NCBI GenBank assembly: GCA_947496185.1
Contig: CANMCD010000011.1
Span: 1 to 64,000 of the forward strand
Source of the DNA: an uncultured Tenacibaculum sp.
Lineage (GTDB): Bacteria; Bacteroidota; Bacteroidia; Flavobacteriales; Flavobacteriaceae
Direction of reading: 5' to 3'
DNA: 64,000 bases
Part shown: positions 17,110 to 23,517 of the stretch, piece by piece
Numbering within the stretch: the first letter of the stretch is position 1
Layout: every line of letters begins with the position of its first letter
Position numbers and translations under genes: made by a program
Notes under the pieces: model-generated
Told to the model about the DNA's origin: nothing
The model's input: the letters and a program-made list of their open reading frames with translations, nothing else
Database searches by the model: none

Positions 17110-17585
17110 GATATTTAATTATAGTATTACTGTTTTTAACTTCTTGCCGTTCTGTAAAAACCGTTTCAACATCAAAAAAAGAAACTACTAAAACCGAAAA
17201 AACACAAAAAAAGCAAGATAGTACAAACATTATCAAGAAAAACGGAGCAATCAATGATCAATTGGTTACCCCCGTTTCTTCAAGTGGCAACAAGGAAATA
17301 GATAAAAAGATTGACGAAATACTATCTAAACTCAATACTCAGAAAAAAAGCGGCTCAAATGGCTATCGCCAGTATTACGACCGTCAAACTAGGCGACTCG
17401 TAACTGATTTTATTGTAGCCTCCACAAAAAACCAAACAATTACCAAGAACAAAGAAGAAACTAACGAAAAGTCTTTCGAAGAAAAAACAGATGAGTATTT
17501 CATGAAAAAGATTAAGCAAATTCCTTGGTGGGTTTATTTGGGAGTTTTATTTGTTGTATATGTTAAAAATGTTAAAGAAAACTAA
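17106..17585 (+). CDS. Candidate unimolecular spanin (lipoprotein with C-terminal membrane anchor)
   Basis: This 159-residue protein overlaps the endolysin by four bases. Residues 1-14 form a lipoprotein signal with lipobox LTSC (Cys14). A Lys/Glu/Asn-rich, predicted helical and extended periplasmic part follows (about 20-135), then a hydrophobic segment WWVYLGVLFVVYV (141-153) close to the end. An outer-membrane lipid anchor plus an inner-membrane helix in one chain is the defining architecture of u-spanins (T1 gp11 type), which fuse the two membranes in the last step of lysis. The position in the lysis cassette supports this. Topology is read from sequence; function is inferred. Confidence 0.65.
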   Translation: MRYLIIVLLFLTSCRSVKTVSTSKKETTKTEKTQKKQDSTNIIKKNGAINDQLVTPVSSSGNKEIDKKIDEILSKLNTQKKSGSNGYRQYYDRQTRRLVTDFIVASTKNQTITKNKEETNEKSFEEKTDEYFMKKIKQIPWWVYLGVLFVVYVKNVKEN

Positions 17586-17592
17586 GGGTTTT

Positions 17593-17616
17593 CCCTAGTA
17601 TGGGTACTAGGGTTTT
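17593..17616 (+). terminator. Terminator of the late operon
   Basis: CCCTAGTA (17593-17600) and TACTAGGG (17605-17612) form a perfect 8-bp stem with a four-base loop, followed by TTTT. It begins 7 bases after the spanin stop codon and closes the structural/lysis operon. Confidence 0.8.
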
Positions 17617-17637
17617 ATTTAGGGTCAAATAGTAATT

Positions 17638-17647
17638 TGTCCACAAG
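17638..17647 (+). repeat. Single copy of the GTCCACAA box upstream of the response regulator
   Basis: TGTCCACAAG here shares GTCCACAA with the three repeats at 19227-19280. The G of the box is 28 bases before the -7 element TAAATTTG, the same distance as the third repeat has to its -7-like sequence. With flanks it reads TTGTCCACAA, a TTGT-N2-ACAA dyad. Confidence 0.5.
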
Positions 17648-17666
17648 CTATATAAAAATGTTACCG

Positions 17667-17674
17667 TAAATTTG
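17667..17674 (+). promoter_or_regulatory. -7 element of the response-regulator gene
   Basis: TAAATTTG matches TAnnTTTG and lies 35 bp before the ATG. A TTG at 17637-17639 is 27 bases upstream, longer than the usual 17-23, so it may need an activator at the overlapping GTCCACAA box. Confidence 0.5.
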
Positions 17675-17709
17675 GAACATCAAAAAAATATTAAAACATA
17701 CTATTACTA

Positions 17710-18324
17710 ATGACTATACACATTTGCGATGATTGTAAATTAATTTACGAAGGTTTAAACGTTTTGCTTAAAAGTGAGGGAATAAAAGTTACGGGCTACT
17801 CTAAAAACGGAAAAGAAATAATTAAATGGCTAGAAAAAAACTCTGTAGACATTTTAATAATGGATTATAAAATGCCAGAGCTTGACGGAGGGGAAGTGCT
17901 AGAATATTTTAAAGCTAATAACATCAAACAAAAAACGCTTATCATTTCCGAGTTTGACGACTTTTATTTCATAAACCACTGTATCAAAAATGATGCAGAC
18001 GGATACATGTTAAAATCAGAATGTTTTGCAGAAATTTTAAGAGCTTTAAAGCATATAAGTAGCGGACTGCCTTTTTTCTCTAAGAGTGTAAAAGATACCA
18101 TAATTAGACACAATCAAGGCAATAATAAAAAGGAATTATACAACGAGCTTTCAGAAAAACAAAAAGAGGTTTTAAGCTTAATCCAAAAAGGGTACGGGAA
18201 TGATGAAATATGTTTAAGGTTGAGTATTAAAAAATCAACTTTCAGAACCCATAAACTAAGAATAAAAGAAAAACTTAATATTAATTCTGATATTGGATTA
18301 ATGCGAATAAAGCCTAGCAATTAA
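17710..18324 (+). CDS. LuxR/NarL-family response regulator carried by the prophage
   Basis: This 204-residue two-domain regulator has an N-terminal receiver with the acidic pair Asp7/Asp8, phospho-acceptor Asp52 (ILIMDYKMPELDG), Ser80 and Lys102 all in place, so it should be phosphorylatable. The C-terminal LuxR-type DNA-binding domain covers about 145-200 (LSEKQKEVLSLIQKGYGNDE; FRTHKLRIKEKL). No histidine kinase is in the window. It lies after the late terminator and before the integrase, and starts its own transcript. It may control lysogeny, integrase or neighbouring cargo genes, or respond to a host kinase; the domains are clear, the role is open. Confidence 0.85.
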   Translation: MTIHICDDCKLIYEGLNVLLKSEGIKVTGYSKNGKEIIKWLEKNSVDILIMDYKMPELDGGEVLEYFKANNIKQKTLIISEFDDFYFINHCIKNDADGYMLKSECFAEILRALKHISSGLPFFSKSVKDTIIRHNQGNNKKELYNELSEKQKEVLSLIQKGYGNDEICLRLSIKKSTFRTHKLRIKEKLNINSDIGLMRIKPSN

Positions 18325-18358
18325 GTATATTTAAGGCTTAAATAAAACATTTAATATC

Positions 18359-18511
18359 ATGAAAAAATTATTATTTCTAGCCGCATTTACTATTATTTCA
18401 ATTTCTTGTACTGACAACACCGATGAACAATTACAAAAAGAACCTCAAAGCATTGATAAAAAAGACAATAGCACAACAGACGGGGGACCTGCAGACGACC
18501 ACAATGAATAG
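18359..18511 (+). CDS. Small lipoprotein (50 aa)
   Basis: ATG at 18359 opens a 50-residue frame: a signal peptide MKKLLFLAAFTIISISC with the lipidation Cys at 17, followed by an acidic, Asp/Asn/Gln-rich tail ending DDHNE. The segment PQSIDKKD resembles a QSIDKK-type motif I recall from small flavobacterial lipoproteins found beside response regulators. It sits between the regulator and the membrane protein and overlaps the latter's start (ATGAATAG, 18504-18511), so both are probably cotranslated. A mature peptide of about 33 residues could be a signalling or surface peptide; this is speculation. Confidence 0.7.
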   Translation: MKKLLFLAAFTIISISCTDNTDEQLQKEPQSIDKKDNSTTDGGPADDHNE

Positions 18512-19169
18512 GTTTTTAGTTTATTCAATTATTGTAATCTGTAGTGTTTTGTTTTACACTCATAAATTCATACCGATAGACAACCAAATTGTAACAAATT
18601 TAAGGAGTAAACATGTTTCCTTAAAAGACACAAGAGATTTTTATCTTAATGAATTGAAAAAAAATCCTACAGATGTAAAGCTTGTCGAAATGTATTTAAA
18701 CGCTAAAAAACAAGCCGATAAAGCTTGGAGTGAATTAAGAGCAGCTAAAAAAGAGCAAAAAATTTTTCAATTTGGTTCGTTACATCATTTTTTAGAACGT
18801 TTAGGGTTAGCTATATTGTTATTAGTTTACGCATCGTACAATCTTTACAGATCACTATATTTCGAACGAAAAAATATTTCAAGCAAAGTATTCCATACGT
18901 TTTTAATTTCAGTAGCAATGTTTTACTTTTTCTGGATTTTTAATACGTTCCAAGACTTATCAATAATTACATATTTACTAGTAACTATCGTATCCGCTTT
19001 GTTTGTTAGTTTAGGTTTATACCTTTATACTAGATATAAGAAAAATTACATTAACAAACTGAAAGGTGACATAAGAGAAATATCACAGTTTACTGTAAAA
19101 AACACAAAAGAAAGTAAACAATCTGATATGTTCGAGTTGTTTGAAAATCTTGCAGATTCACAAAAATAA
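18504..19169 (+). CDS. Membrane protein with coiled coil, prophage cassette
   Basis: This 221-residue protein has hydrophobic segments at about residues 6-22 (VYSIIVICSVLFYTH), 96-115, 127-146 and 149-170, and a charged helical stretch between the first and second (about 40-90, rich in Lys, Asp, Glu). A cytosolic charged tail follows. The frame is open further upstream to 18423, but the ATG at 18504 was chosen because it overlaps the lipoprotein stop and puts a membrane helix at the N-terminus; the upstream part is the lipoprotein in another frame. No family recognised. A sensor or signal-transfer partner of the regulator or lipoprotein is possible. Confidence 0.65.
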   Translation: MNRFLVYSIIVICSVLFYTHKFIPIDNQIVTNLRSKHVSLKDTRDFYLNELKKNPTDVKLVEMYLNAKKQADKAWSELRAAKKEQKIFQFGSLHHFLERLGLAILLLVYASYNLYRSLYFERKNISSKVFHTFLISVAMFYFFWIFNTFQDLSIITYLLVTIVSALFVSLGLYLYTRYKKNYINKLKGDIREISQFTVKNTKESKQSDMFELFENLADSQK

Positions 19170-19189
19170 AACTAAAGTAAATAAATTTT

Positions 19190-19221
19190 AAAGCCCTTTA
19201 TTAATTTAGAGGGCTTTTGTT
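19190..19221 (+). terminator. Terminator after the regulator cassette
   Basis: AAAGCCCT (19190-19197) pairs with AGGGCTTT (19210-19217), loop of 12 bases, followed by further T and GTTTT. It closes the transcript of the regulator, lipoprotein and membrane protein genes. Confidence 0.75.
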
Positions 19222-19226
19222 TTGCG

Positions 19227-19280
19227 CGTCCACAAAAATTTAACATTCCGTCCACAAATGTATAGGGTTTCGTCCACAAA
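19227..19280 (+). repeat. Three direct repeats CGTCCACAAA with exact 22-bp spacing
   Basis: The 10-mer CGTCCACAAA occurs at 19227-19236, 19249-19258 and 19271-19280, so start-to-start distances are 22 and 22 bp, two helical turns. All three boxes therefore face one side of the DNA. The third lies 28 bases before TATATTTA (19300-19307), a one-mismatch -7 element. A related box is at 17638-17647. They could be operator sites, integrase arm-type sites or DnaA-like iterons (they share TCCACA with the DnaA box). The spacing is exact; the function is not known. Confidence 0.75.
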
Positions 19281-19347
19281 TAGATTTTCAATAGCTATTT
19301 ATATTTACTCCAGTAAAAAAATAGAAATTCATATTAATAACACCCCA

Positions 19348-19554
19348 ATGAAAATAATAAAATTAGAAAAGGACGGTAGGCTTATAGAAGTAAAAGAACA
19401 AACTAAATTGTGTTTAATTTCTTACTCAAAAAATAAAATAGAAGTTGATAAGATAGTTGATGTAAAACCAACAAACATTATAACATTCGATTATTTTGAT
19501 GACAAAGGAAACTTTAAATATAAGTTATACGAATTATATTTTAACCATGTCTGA
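19348..19554 (+). CDS. Small hypothetical protein (68 aa)
   Basis: ATG at 19348 gives a 68-residue protein starting MKIIKLEKDGRLIEVKEQTK. It looks like a small beta-sandwich or barrel (alternating charged and hydrophobic residues, ITFDYFDDKGNFKYKLYELY). An upstream TTG-initiated extension would run through the 22-bp repeats and is unlikely. The gene lies behind the repeat array and a weak -7 sequence, and its last 21 nt overlap the 3' end of the convergent integrase gene. Function unknown; it could be an excisionase-type or regulatory small protein by position only. Confidence 0.55.
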   Translation: MKIIKLEKDGRLIEVKEQTKLCLISYSKNKIEVDKIVDVKPTNIITFDYFDDKGNFKYKLYELYFNHV

Positions 19555-20745
19555 GTAATCCTCTGGAAGTTCGGCATCGATGTCTCTTAAATATTCATTT
19601 AAGGCTTTTAATGTTGAGTGACCAGTTACAAGCATTAATTTATCTAAAGTTTCGTGTTTACTATATTTTTTTCTTAGTGCTCTATATAACTTTGTGATAA
19701 ACGTATGTCTAAACGAGTAGATAGTATAATCTTTACCTAACTTAAAAATATCTTTAACTTTTTTAAATCTTTTCCCAAAGTAATTACGCTTATTGCTTTC
19801 TTCTGTCTCCCATTCTCCAACACCTTTAGGAGTGAATAAGTAATGTTCAGGATTAGAGAAATCAAGATCAAGCAAATCATTAATTAATATATCGGGTATA
19901 ATTTTAGTTTTAACAGCCTTGTTTTTTGCTTTTACGGTAATTGTTTTCTCTTTTATATTTACATCTTTCACCTTTAGCCTACAAACCTCTACAGGTCTTA
20001 AAAAGTTATAAGAAACAAACTTTATAAAAAGTAAAAGTACTTTGTCTTTTTGCTCTAAATATTTATAAATATCTTCAACTTTTTTTATAGAGTAGGTTTT
20101 ATTTCTTTCAGATTCTGATTTAAGATTTTTAATGTTTTTTATAAAATTTCTACTTATAATTTCGTTGTCTTCTAAAACGGTAAATAAGGCGCTTAAAACA
20201 GTTTTAGTATTATTCCTATTTCTAGGACTGGTTTTTTTTAAAATGTAATTTAAGTAGCCAATAATAGTATTCTTGTCGATGTATTCAACACTTAAATTGT
20301 CTTTTCTTTTGTTGGAAAGGTATTTTATAAAATTATCCGACCTAGTTTTGTAGTCTTTGTAAGAATTATTTTCTAGCGTTTCCTTTTTTATTGACAGGGC
20401 AAAATAAAGAGCAGACCTAACAGTGTGGCTATCTTTTGTAAATTCGTTTTCGTATGGTGAAAAACCTTCTTTCAAAGCTAGCTCTATAGCTTTTTGTAAA
20501 TATTTGACAGCTTCCAGTCTTTCTTCTTTAGTTTTATAAAGCCTATTTATTTGATCATATACTGGCGGCTGCTGAACTAATTTATTTGTCTTAGGATTTA
20601 AATAAGAATAATACACATACCATCTTTTTTTTAAATCAAAACTTTTACCGCCATGGTAAATTTTTGGTTTTGTAAACTTTTTCAAGCTATTCGTTTTTCT
20701 ATTCGGTTGACTATTCGGTGCTAATTTATGTAAAATTGATTTCAT
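19534..20745 (-). CDS. Phage tyrosine integrase
   Basis: This 403-residue site-specific recombinase has an N-terminal arm-binding-like region (1-100), a SAM-like core-binding domain (about 105-205) and a catalytic domain (about 215-395). The catalytic residues visible are Arg250 (FLRPVEVCRL), a beta-hairpin Lys near 274-276, Arg346 and His347 in YSFRHTF, His376 in TGHS and the nucleophile Tyr385 in NEYLRD. The first His of the usual HxxR is replaced by Tyr343. The gene points away from the tRNA-Met gene that is the likely attachment site, 57 bp off. A hairpin with T tract ends directly before its ATG. Confidence 0.92.
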   Translation of the reverse strand: MKSILHKLAPNSQPNRKTNSLKKFTKPKIYHGGKSFDLKKRWYVYYSYLNPKTNKLVQQPPVYDQINRLYKTKEERLEAVKYLQKAIELALKEGFSPYENEFTKDSHTVRSALYFALSIKKETLENNSYKDYKTRSDNFIKYLSNKRKDNLSVEYIDKNTIIGYLNYILKKTSPRNRNNTKTVLSALFTVLEDNEIISRNFIKNIKNLKSESERNKTYSIKKVEDIYKYLEQKDKVLLLFIKFVSYNFLRPVEVCRLKVKDVNIKEKTITVKAKNKAVKTKIIPDILINDLLDLDFSNPEHYLFTPKGVGEWETEESNKRNYFGKRFKKVKDIFKLGKDYTIYSFRHTFITKLYRALRKKYSKHETLDKLMLVTGHSTLKALNEYLRDIDAELPEDYSDMVKI

Positions 20746-20774
20746 AAAAAAAATGTGCCGAAAAGCACATTTTT
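20746..20774 (-). terminator. Terminator-like hairpin between tRNA-Met and the integrase start codon
   Basis: On the minus strand AAAAATGTGC (20774-20765) pairs with GCACATTTTT (20758-20749) across the loop TTTTCG, followed by TTT and then directly the integrase ATG. It would stop tRNA read-through and may hide or limit the integrase start. Confidence 0.65.
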
Positions 20775-20802
20775 ACTAGTCTCGTAGAATTTCCTACTTT
20801 TG

Positions 20803-20876
20803 TAGCGAAGGGGGGACTTGAACCCCCGACCTCAGGGTTATGAATCCTGCGCTCTAACCACCTGAGCTACCTCGCC
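20803..20876 (-). tRNA. tRNA-Met (anticodon CAT)
   Basis: The minus strand folds into a full cloverleaf of 74 nt. Acceptor GGCGAGG pairs with CTTCGCT (two G-T pairs), with discriminator A. The D-arm contains AGCTCAGGTGGTTAGAGC. The anticodon loop TTCATAA has CAT, and the T-arm is GGGGG TTCAAGT CCCCC. No CCA is encoded, as usual in this phylum. CAT could also be a lysidine-modified Ile or the initiator; elongator Met is the simplest call. The 3' end faces the prophage and is the probable attachment site; the second att copy is outside the window. Confidence 0.92.
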
Positions 20877-20888
20877 TGATTGCGGGTG

Positions 20889-20918
20889 CAAATATATGTT
20901 TTTTTTTGATTAGCGCAA
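20889..20918 (-). promoter_or_regulatory. Promoter of tRNA-Met
   Basis: On the minus strand TTG (20918-20916), a 19-base spacer and TATATTTG (20896-20889) match the Bacteroidetes consensus TTG-N17-23-TAnnTTTG. The -7 box ends 12 bases before the tRNA 5' end. Confidence 0.75.
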
Positions 20919-20982
20919 CAAATAAAAAACATTTTTTTATAAAATAATATTTATATATCTTGACCTTTAAACAAATAAATAA

Positions 20983-21366
20983 ATGAGCAAAGTTAAATTT
21001 GAATTAGAATTCCCCATACACGCATCCCCAAACATGTTGTATCAGTACTTAGCCACACCTGCCGGGTTGGAGGAATGGTTTGCTGATAAGGTAAATTCAA
21101 GAGGTAAATTAATTACTTTCTTTTGGGACGATTCTGAGGAAGAAGCTAAAATCGTCACGAGTAAATCCGATGAAAGAGTAAAGTATAAATGGATAGAAAG
21201 TGAAGGTGATGAAAGCTATTTTGAATTTAAAATTGTAGTGGATCCATTAACTAAAGATGTCGTTGTGGTTGTTACTGACTTCGCCGATGATGAAGATGAA
21301 GTGGAGGAAGCTAAAAGACTTTGGGAGAATCAAATTGATGAGTTAAAACATACTATAGGAGCATAA
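20983..21366 (+). CDS. START-like domain protein (SRPBCC superfamily)
   Basis: This 127-residue single-domain protein begins with a beta strand and helix pattern (FELEFPIHASPNMLYQYLAT) and GLEEWFADKV, as in Aha1/START-like SRPBCC proteins, then strands and a long C-terminal helix (DEVEEAKRLWENQIDELKHT). Such START_2-type proteins are widespread in Bacteroidetes. They are thought to bind a hydrophobic ligand or act as co-chaperone-like factors; the ligand is unknown. It is the first chromosomal gene to the right of the prophage and tRNA, transcribed alone and ended by a strong terminator. Confidence 0.8.
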   Translation: MSKVKFELEFPIHASPNMLYQYLATPAGLEEWFADKVNSRGKLITFFWDDSEEEAKIVTSKSDERVKYKWIESEGDESYFEFKIVVDPLTKDVVVVVTDFADDEDEVEEAKRLWENQIDELKHTIGA

Positions 21367-21391
21367 TACTTCTATAATTATATCTAAGGAG

Positions 21392-21426
21392 ATCGTCTAA
21401 AAAAATGGTTTTTAGACGATTTTTTT
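21392..21426 (+). terminator. Terminator of the START-like gene
   Basis: ATCGTCTAAAAA (21392-21403) pairs perfectly with TTTTTAGACGAT (21409-21420) around AATGG, followed by a T run. Confidence 0.85.
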
Positions 21427-21693
21427 ATACATTATATATAACTTATGTTGATTAGTAAAACTCTTTCTTGTAACCAGTTTGATGGTATCTCTTCTTTTTG
21501 GGGAGTGGTATAGTGAAAATTTTGACTTAAATGATGTATTATGAAGGAGGCAGCTTGCTTATAAGCTATAAAGATAGGTGTTGATTTGAATTTTATAAAG
21601 TTAATTTGGGTGCTTAATTGAAGAAGAGAAGGGGGGTGGTCTTGTTTAGTACTGTTAAAAGTAAGTTTAGGTGTTGAATTTTCGATAATATTG

Positions 21694-21731
21694 AAAAAAG
21701 AGAGGCTGTCTTTAATATTAAAGACAGCCTC
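21694..21731 (-). terminator. Terminator of the TonB_C gene
   Basis: GAGGCTGTCTTTA (21702-21714) and TAAAGACAGCCTC (21719-21731) form a perfect 13-bp stem with loop ATAT. On the minus strand it is followed by T CTTTTTT, so it ends the leftward gene at 21758. Confidence 0.85.
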
Positions 21732-21757
21732 TATAAGGTTATTATATAAAACTTTTA

Positions 21758-22897
21758 TTAGTCGTTTAGTCTAAAGTTAATAGGGATTGTATAACGTACG
21801 TTAGCGGCTTTCCCTTCATGTTTGCCTGGTATGAAATCAGGTAATTTAGCTACCATTTTCTTAGCCTCTAATTCTAATAGTTCACCATTCTTAGGACCTC
21901 TCATTTGGATATTTCTAATTTGTCCTTTTTTGTTGATAACAAAAGTAACCCAAACTTTACCTTCTATATTCTTTTTTGCTGCTGCTTCAGGATAATTAAA
22001 GTTCTTTTGAATGTGACCAATCATTTTTTCATTGAAACAATTTAGTTTTTCAAAATCTGAAGCATTAGCACAATTTTTAAATTGTGGGATAGTTTGTACT
22101 TTATTGAACTTGATAACATTCGTTAAAACTTCACTTTTCACTTCAGGAACAGCTATCTTTTTAGCAGCTTTAGAATTAGCTTTTTTCTTAGTTGCACCTT
22201 TGTACTTTCTGGTTGCTCCACCAGGTACTTTAAAAGAAATAGGAATACCGTATTTAACTTTTACTGGTTTACCGTGATGCTTTCCAGGTACAAATTTAGG
22301 TAGTTTGTTAACCAATCTTACAGCTTCTTTTTCTAAAAGCTCACCACCTTTTGGCCCTCTAGTACGAATATCTTCAATGTCACCATTTTCGTTAATAGTG
22401 AATTGTACAAGTACTCTACCTTCAACACCACTATCTAGCGCATCTTGAGGGTATGAATAATTCTTTACTATATGCTTTGACATGTATTCTTCAAAACATT
22501 TAGCTTGTTTTATCAAAGGCTTATTTTCACATTTATTGAATAAAGGAATTTCTTCTACTATATTAAATGGAATTTTCTGTAAGGTATTTCCAGAATCTTC
22601 TAACTCCAATTTACCAACAAGTAATGTTGTTTTTTTGACATCTGCTAATTGATGAGAATTTCCAGACGTATTGATTGCTGTAGCAGATTTATTTTTACGT
22701 ACTACACGCCTTCTTGTAGAAACTTCAATGGATACTTGCTTTTTAGCATTTCCATCTGCATCTTTTACTTCCTTTACGGCACACTTCGTAATACTGTTTG
22801 GATCTGCTATACTCTCATCAGGAGAATCACAATGCTCTTGTGCTAGAACTGAAAGAGAAAGTAGGAAAGCGAAAATAGATAACTGAAATCTCATCAT
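21758..22897 (-). CDS. Periplasmic protein with two TonB C-terminal domains
   Basis: This 379-residue protein has a signal peptide (about 1-20, ending SVLAQ) and two tandem TonB_C domains. The first is around residues 150-235 (YPQDALDSGVEGRVLVQFTI, RGPKGGELLEKEA), the second around 285-377 (YPEAAAKKNIEGKVWVTFVI, RGPKNGELLELEA). They end in near-identical LP-F-PGKH-GK motifs, showing an internal duplication. A classical TonB membrane anchor followed by a Pro-rich linker is missing, and no exbB or exbD is nearby. It may contact outer-membrane receptors or act as a periplasmic scaffold rather than transduce energy. Transcribed alone. Confidence 0.8.
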   Translation of the reverse strand: MMRFQLSIFAFLLSLSVLAQEHCDSPDESIADPNSITKCAVKEVKDADGNAKKQVSIEVSTRRRVVRKNKSATAINTSGNSHQLADVKKTTLLVGKLELEDSGNTLQKIPFNIVEEIPLFNKCENKPLIKQAKCFEEYMSKHIVKNYSYPQDALDSGVEGRVLVQFTINENGDIEDIRTRGPKGGELLEKEAVRLVNKLPKFVPGKHHGKPVKVKYGIPISFKVPGGATRKYKGATKKKANSKAAKKIAVPEVKSEVLTNVIKFNKVQTIPQFKNCANASDFEKLNCFNEKMIGHIQKNFNYPEAAAKKNIEGKVWVTFVINKKGQIRNIQMRGPKNGELLELEAKKMVAKLPDFIPGKHEGKAANVRYTIPINFRLND

Positions 22898-23517
22898 AAT
22901 CTTGCTTAATTTAGGGGTTAATAATTTGGTTAACTCTGTAAACGTACTAAAACTAATCTTAAAATCAAAAAAAAAACGACAACAATTTCTATAGTATTTA
23001 ATGCTTTAATTGTAAGTGAGTGATAATCAAACACTTTGTTTTTTTAGAGATTTGGCTGTTTTTATTCTATACATACAAAGCTACACAAAAATTAAAAATT
23101 ATTTTATTTTATAGTTAAAACTTTACGACTTTATAGATGAATGATAGGTTTGTGACGATCTTTGACCAAAATAATTAGTTTAGTTACATCGCTATAAAAA
23201 ATTATGGATATTTCTTTAAGTTTTGAATAGCGTTTTAATGCTAATTTGTTTATTAAAACATGTGAAAGTTTAAATCTTGTTAAAGAAATTTGCAATAGAA
23301 GTTTATTTTTTGTAGGGGATCGAAACATACATATTATACTTTATAAATGTCCTGCTGCAAAGCTACCATTTTATTTAATTAAAAAATGTTATGGTTTTGT
23401 TAACTTTATTTGTTGTTTTTGAGTAGGTTGTTCAGATCTGAAGCACATATGTGAAAGTAAAAAAATAGGCCTCTTGTTAAAAGAGACCTATTTGTATGTT
23501 ATTATGATTTTGTGCTA
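22898..23517. other. AT-rich intergenic region, no gene supported
   Basis: The 620 bp hold two copies of CAAAGCTAC (minus strand -7 element TAGCTTTG at 23076-23083 and 23358-23365), either of which might start the leftward TonB_C transcript, though no -33 TTG is seen. A terminator for the PPIase gene is at 23463-23493. A 65-codon leftward frame (23131-23328) has no protein-like features. Nothing else is seen. Confidence 0.55.
23463..23493 (-). terminator. Terminator of the cyclophilin-FKBP gene
   Basis: AAATAGGCCTCTT (23463-23475) pairs with AAGAGACCTATTT (23481-23493), one mismatch, loop GTTAA. A run of A on the plus strand at 23459-23465 gives the T tract on the minus strand. Confidence 0.75.

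Larger units (their letters stand above)
21367..21757. other. Intergenic region with two terminators, no gene seen
   Basis: Between the START-like gene and the convergent TonB_C gene lie a terminator for each (21392-21426 and 21694-21731). The roughly 265 bp between them is AT-rich without a convincing coding frame, tRNA or repeat. Confidence 0.6.

Noticed and set aside
19222-19347. TTG-started extension of the small protein at 19348
   Set aside because: It would run through the three 22-bp-spaced repeats and a weak -7 box, so the DNA is more likely regulatory; the internal ATG starts a compact domain.
20803-20876. Second copy of the tRNA 3' end as left attachment site within the window
   Set aside because: I found no repeat of the T-arm or acceptor sequence elsewhere in the window; the left end must lie before position 1.
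21694-21731. The long perfect palindrome as an insertion-sequence end or repeat element
   Set aside because: It has a T tract on the strand of the adjacent gene and occurs once, so a terminator explains it.
23131-23328. 65-codon leftward frame in the intergenic region
   Set aside because: No family, signal or membrane features and random-like composition; more likely chance in AT-rich DNA.
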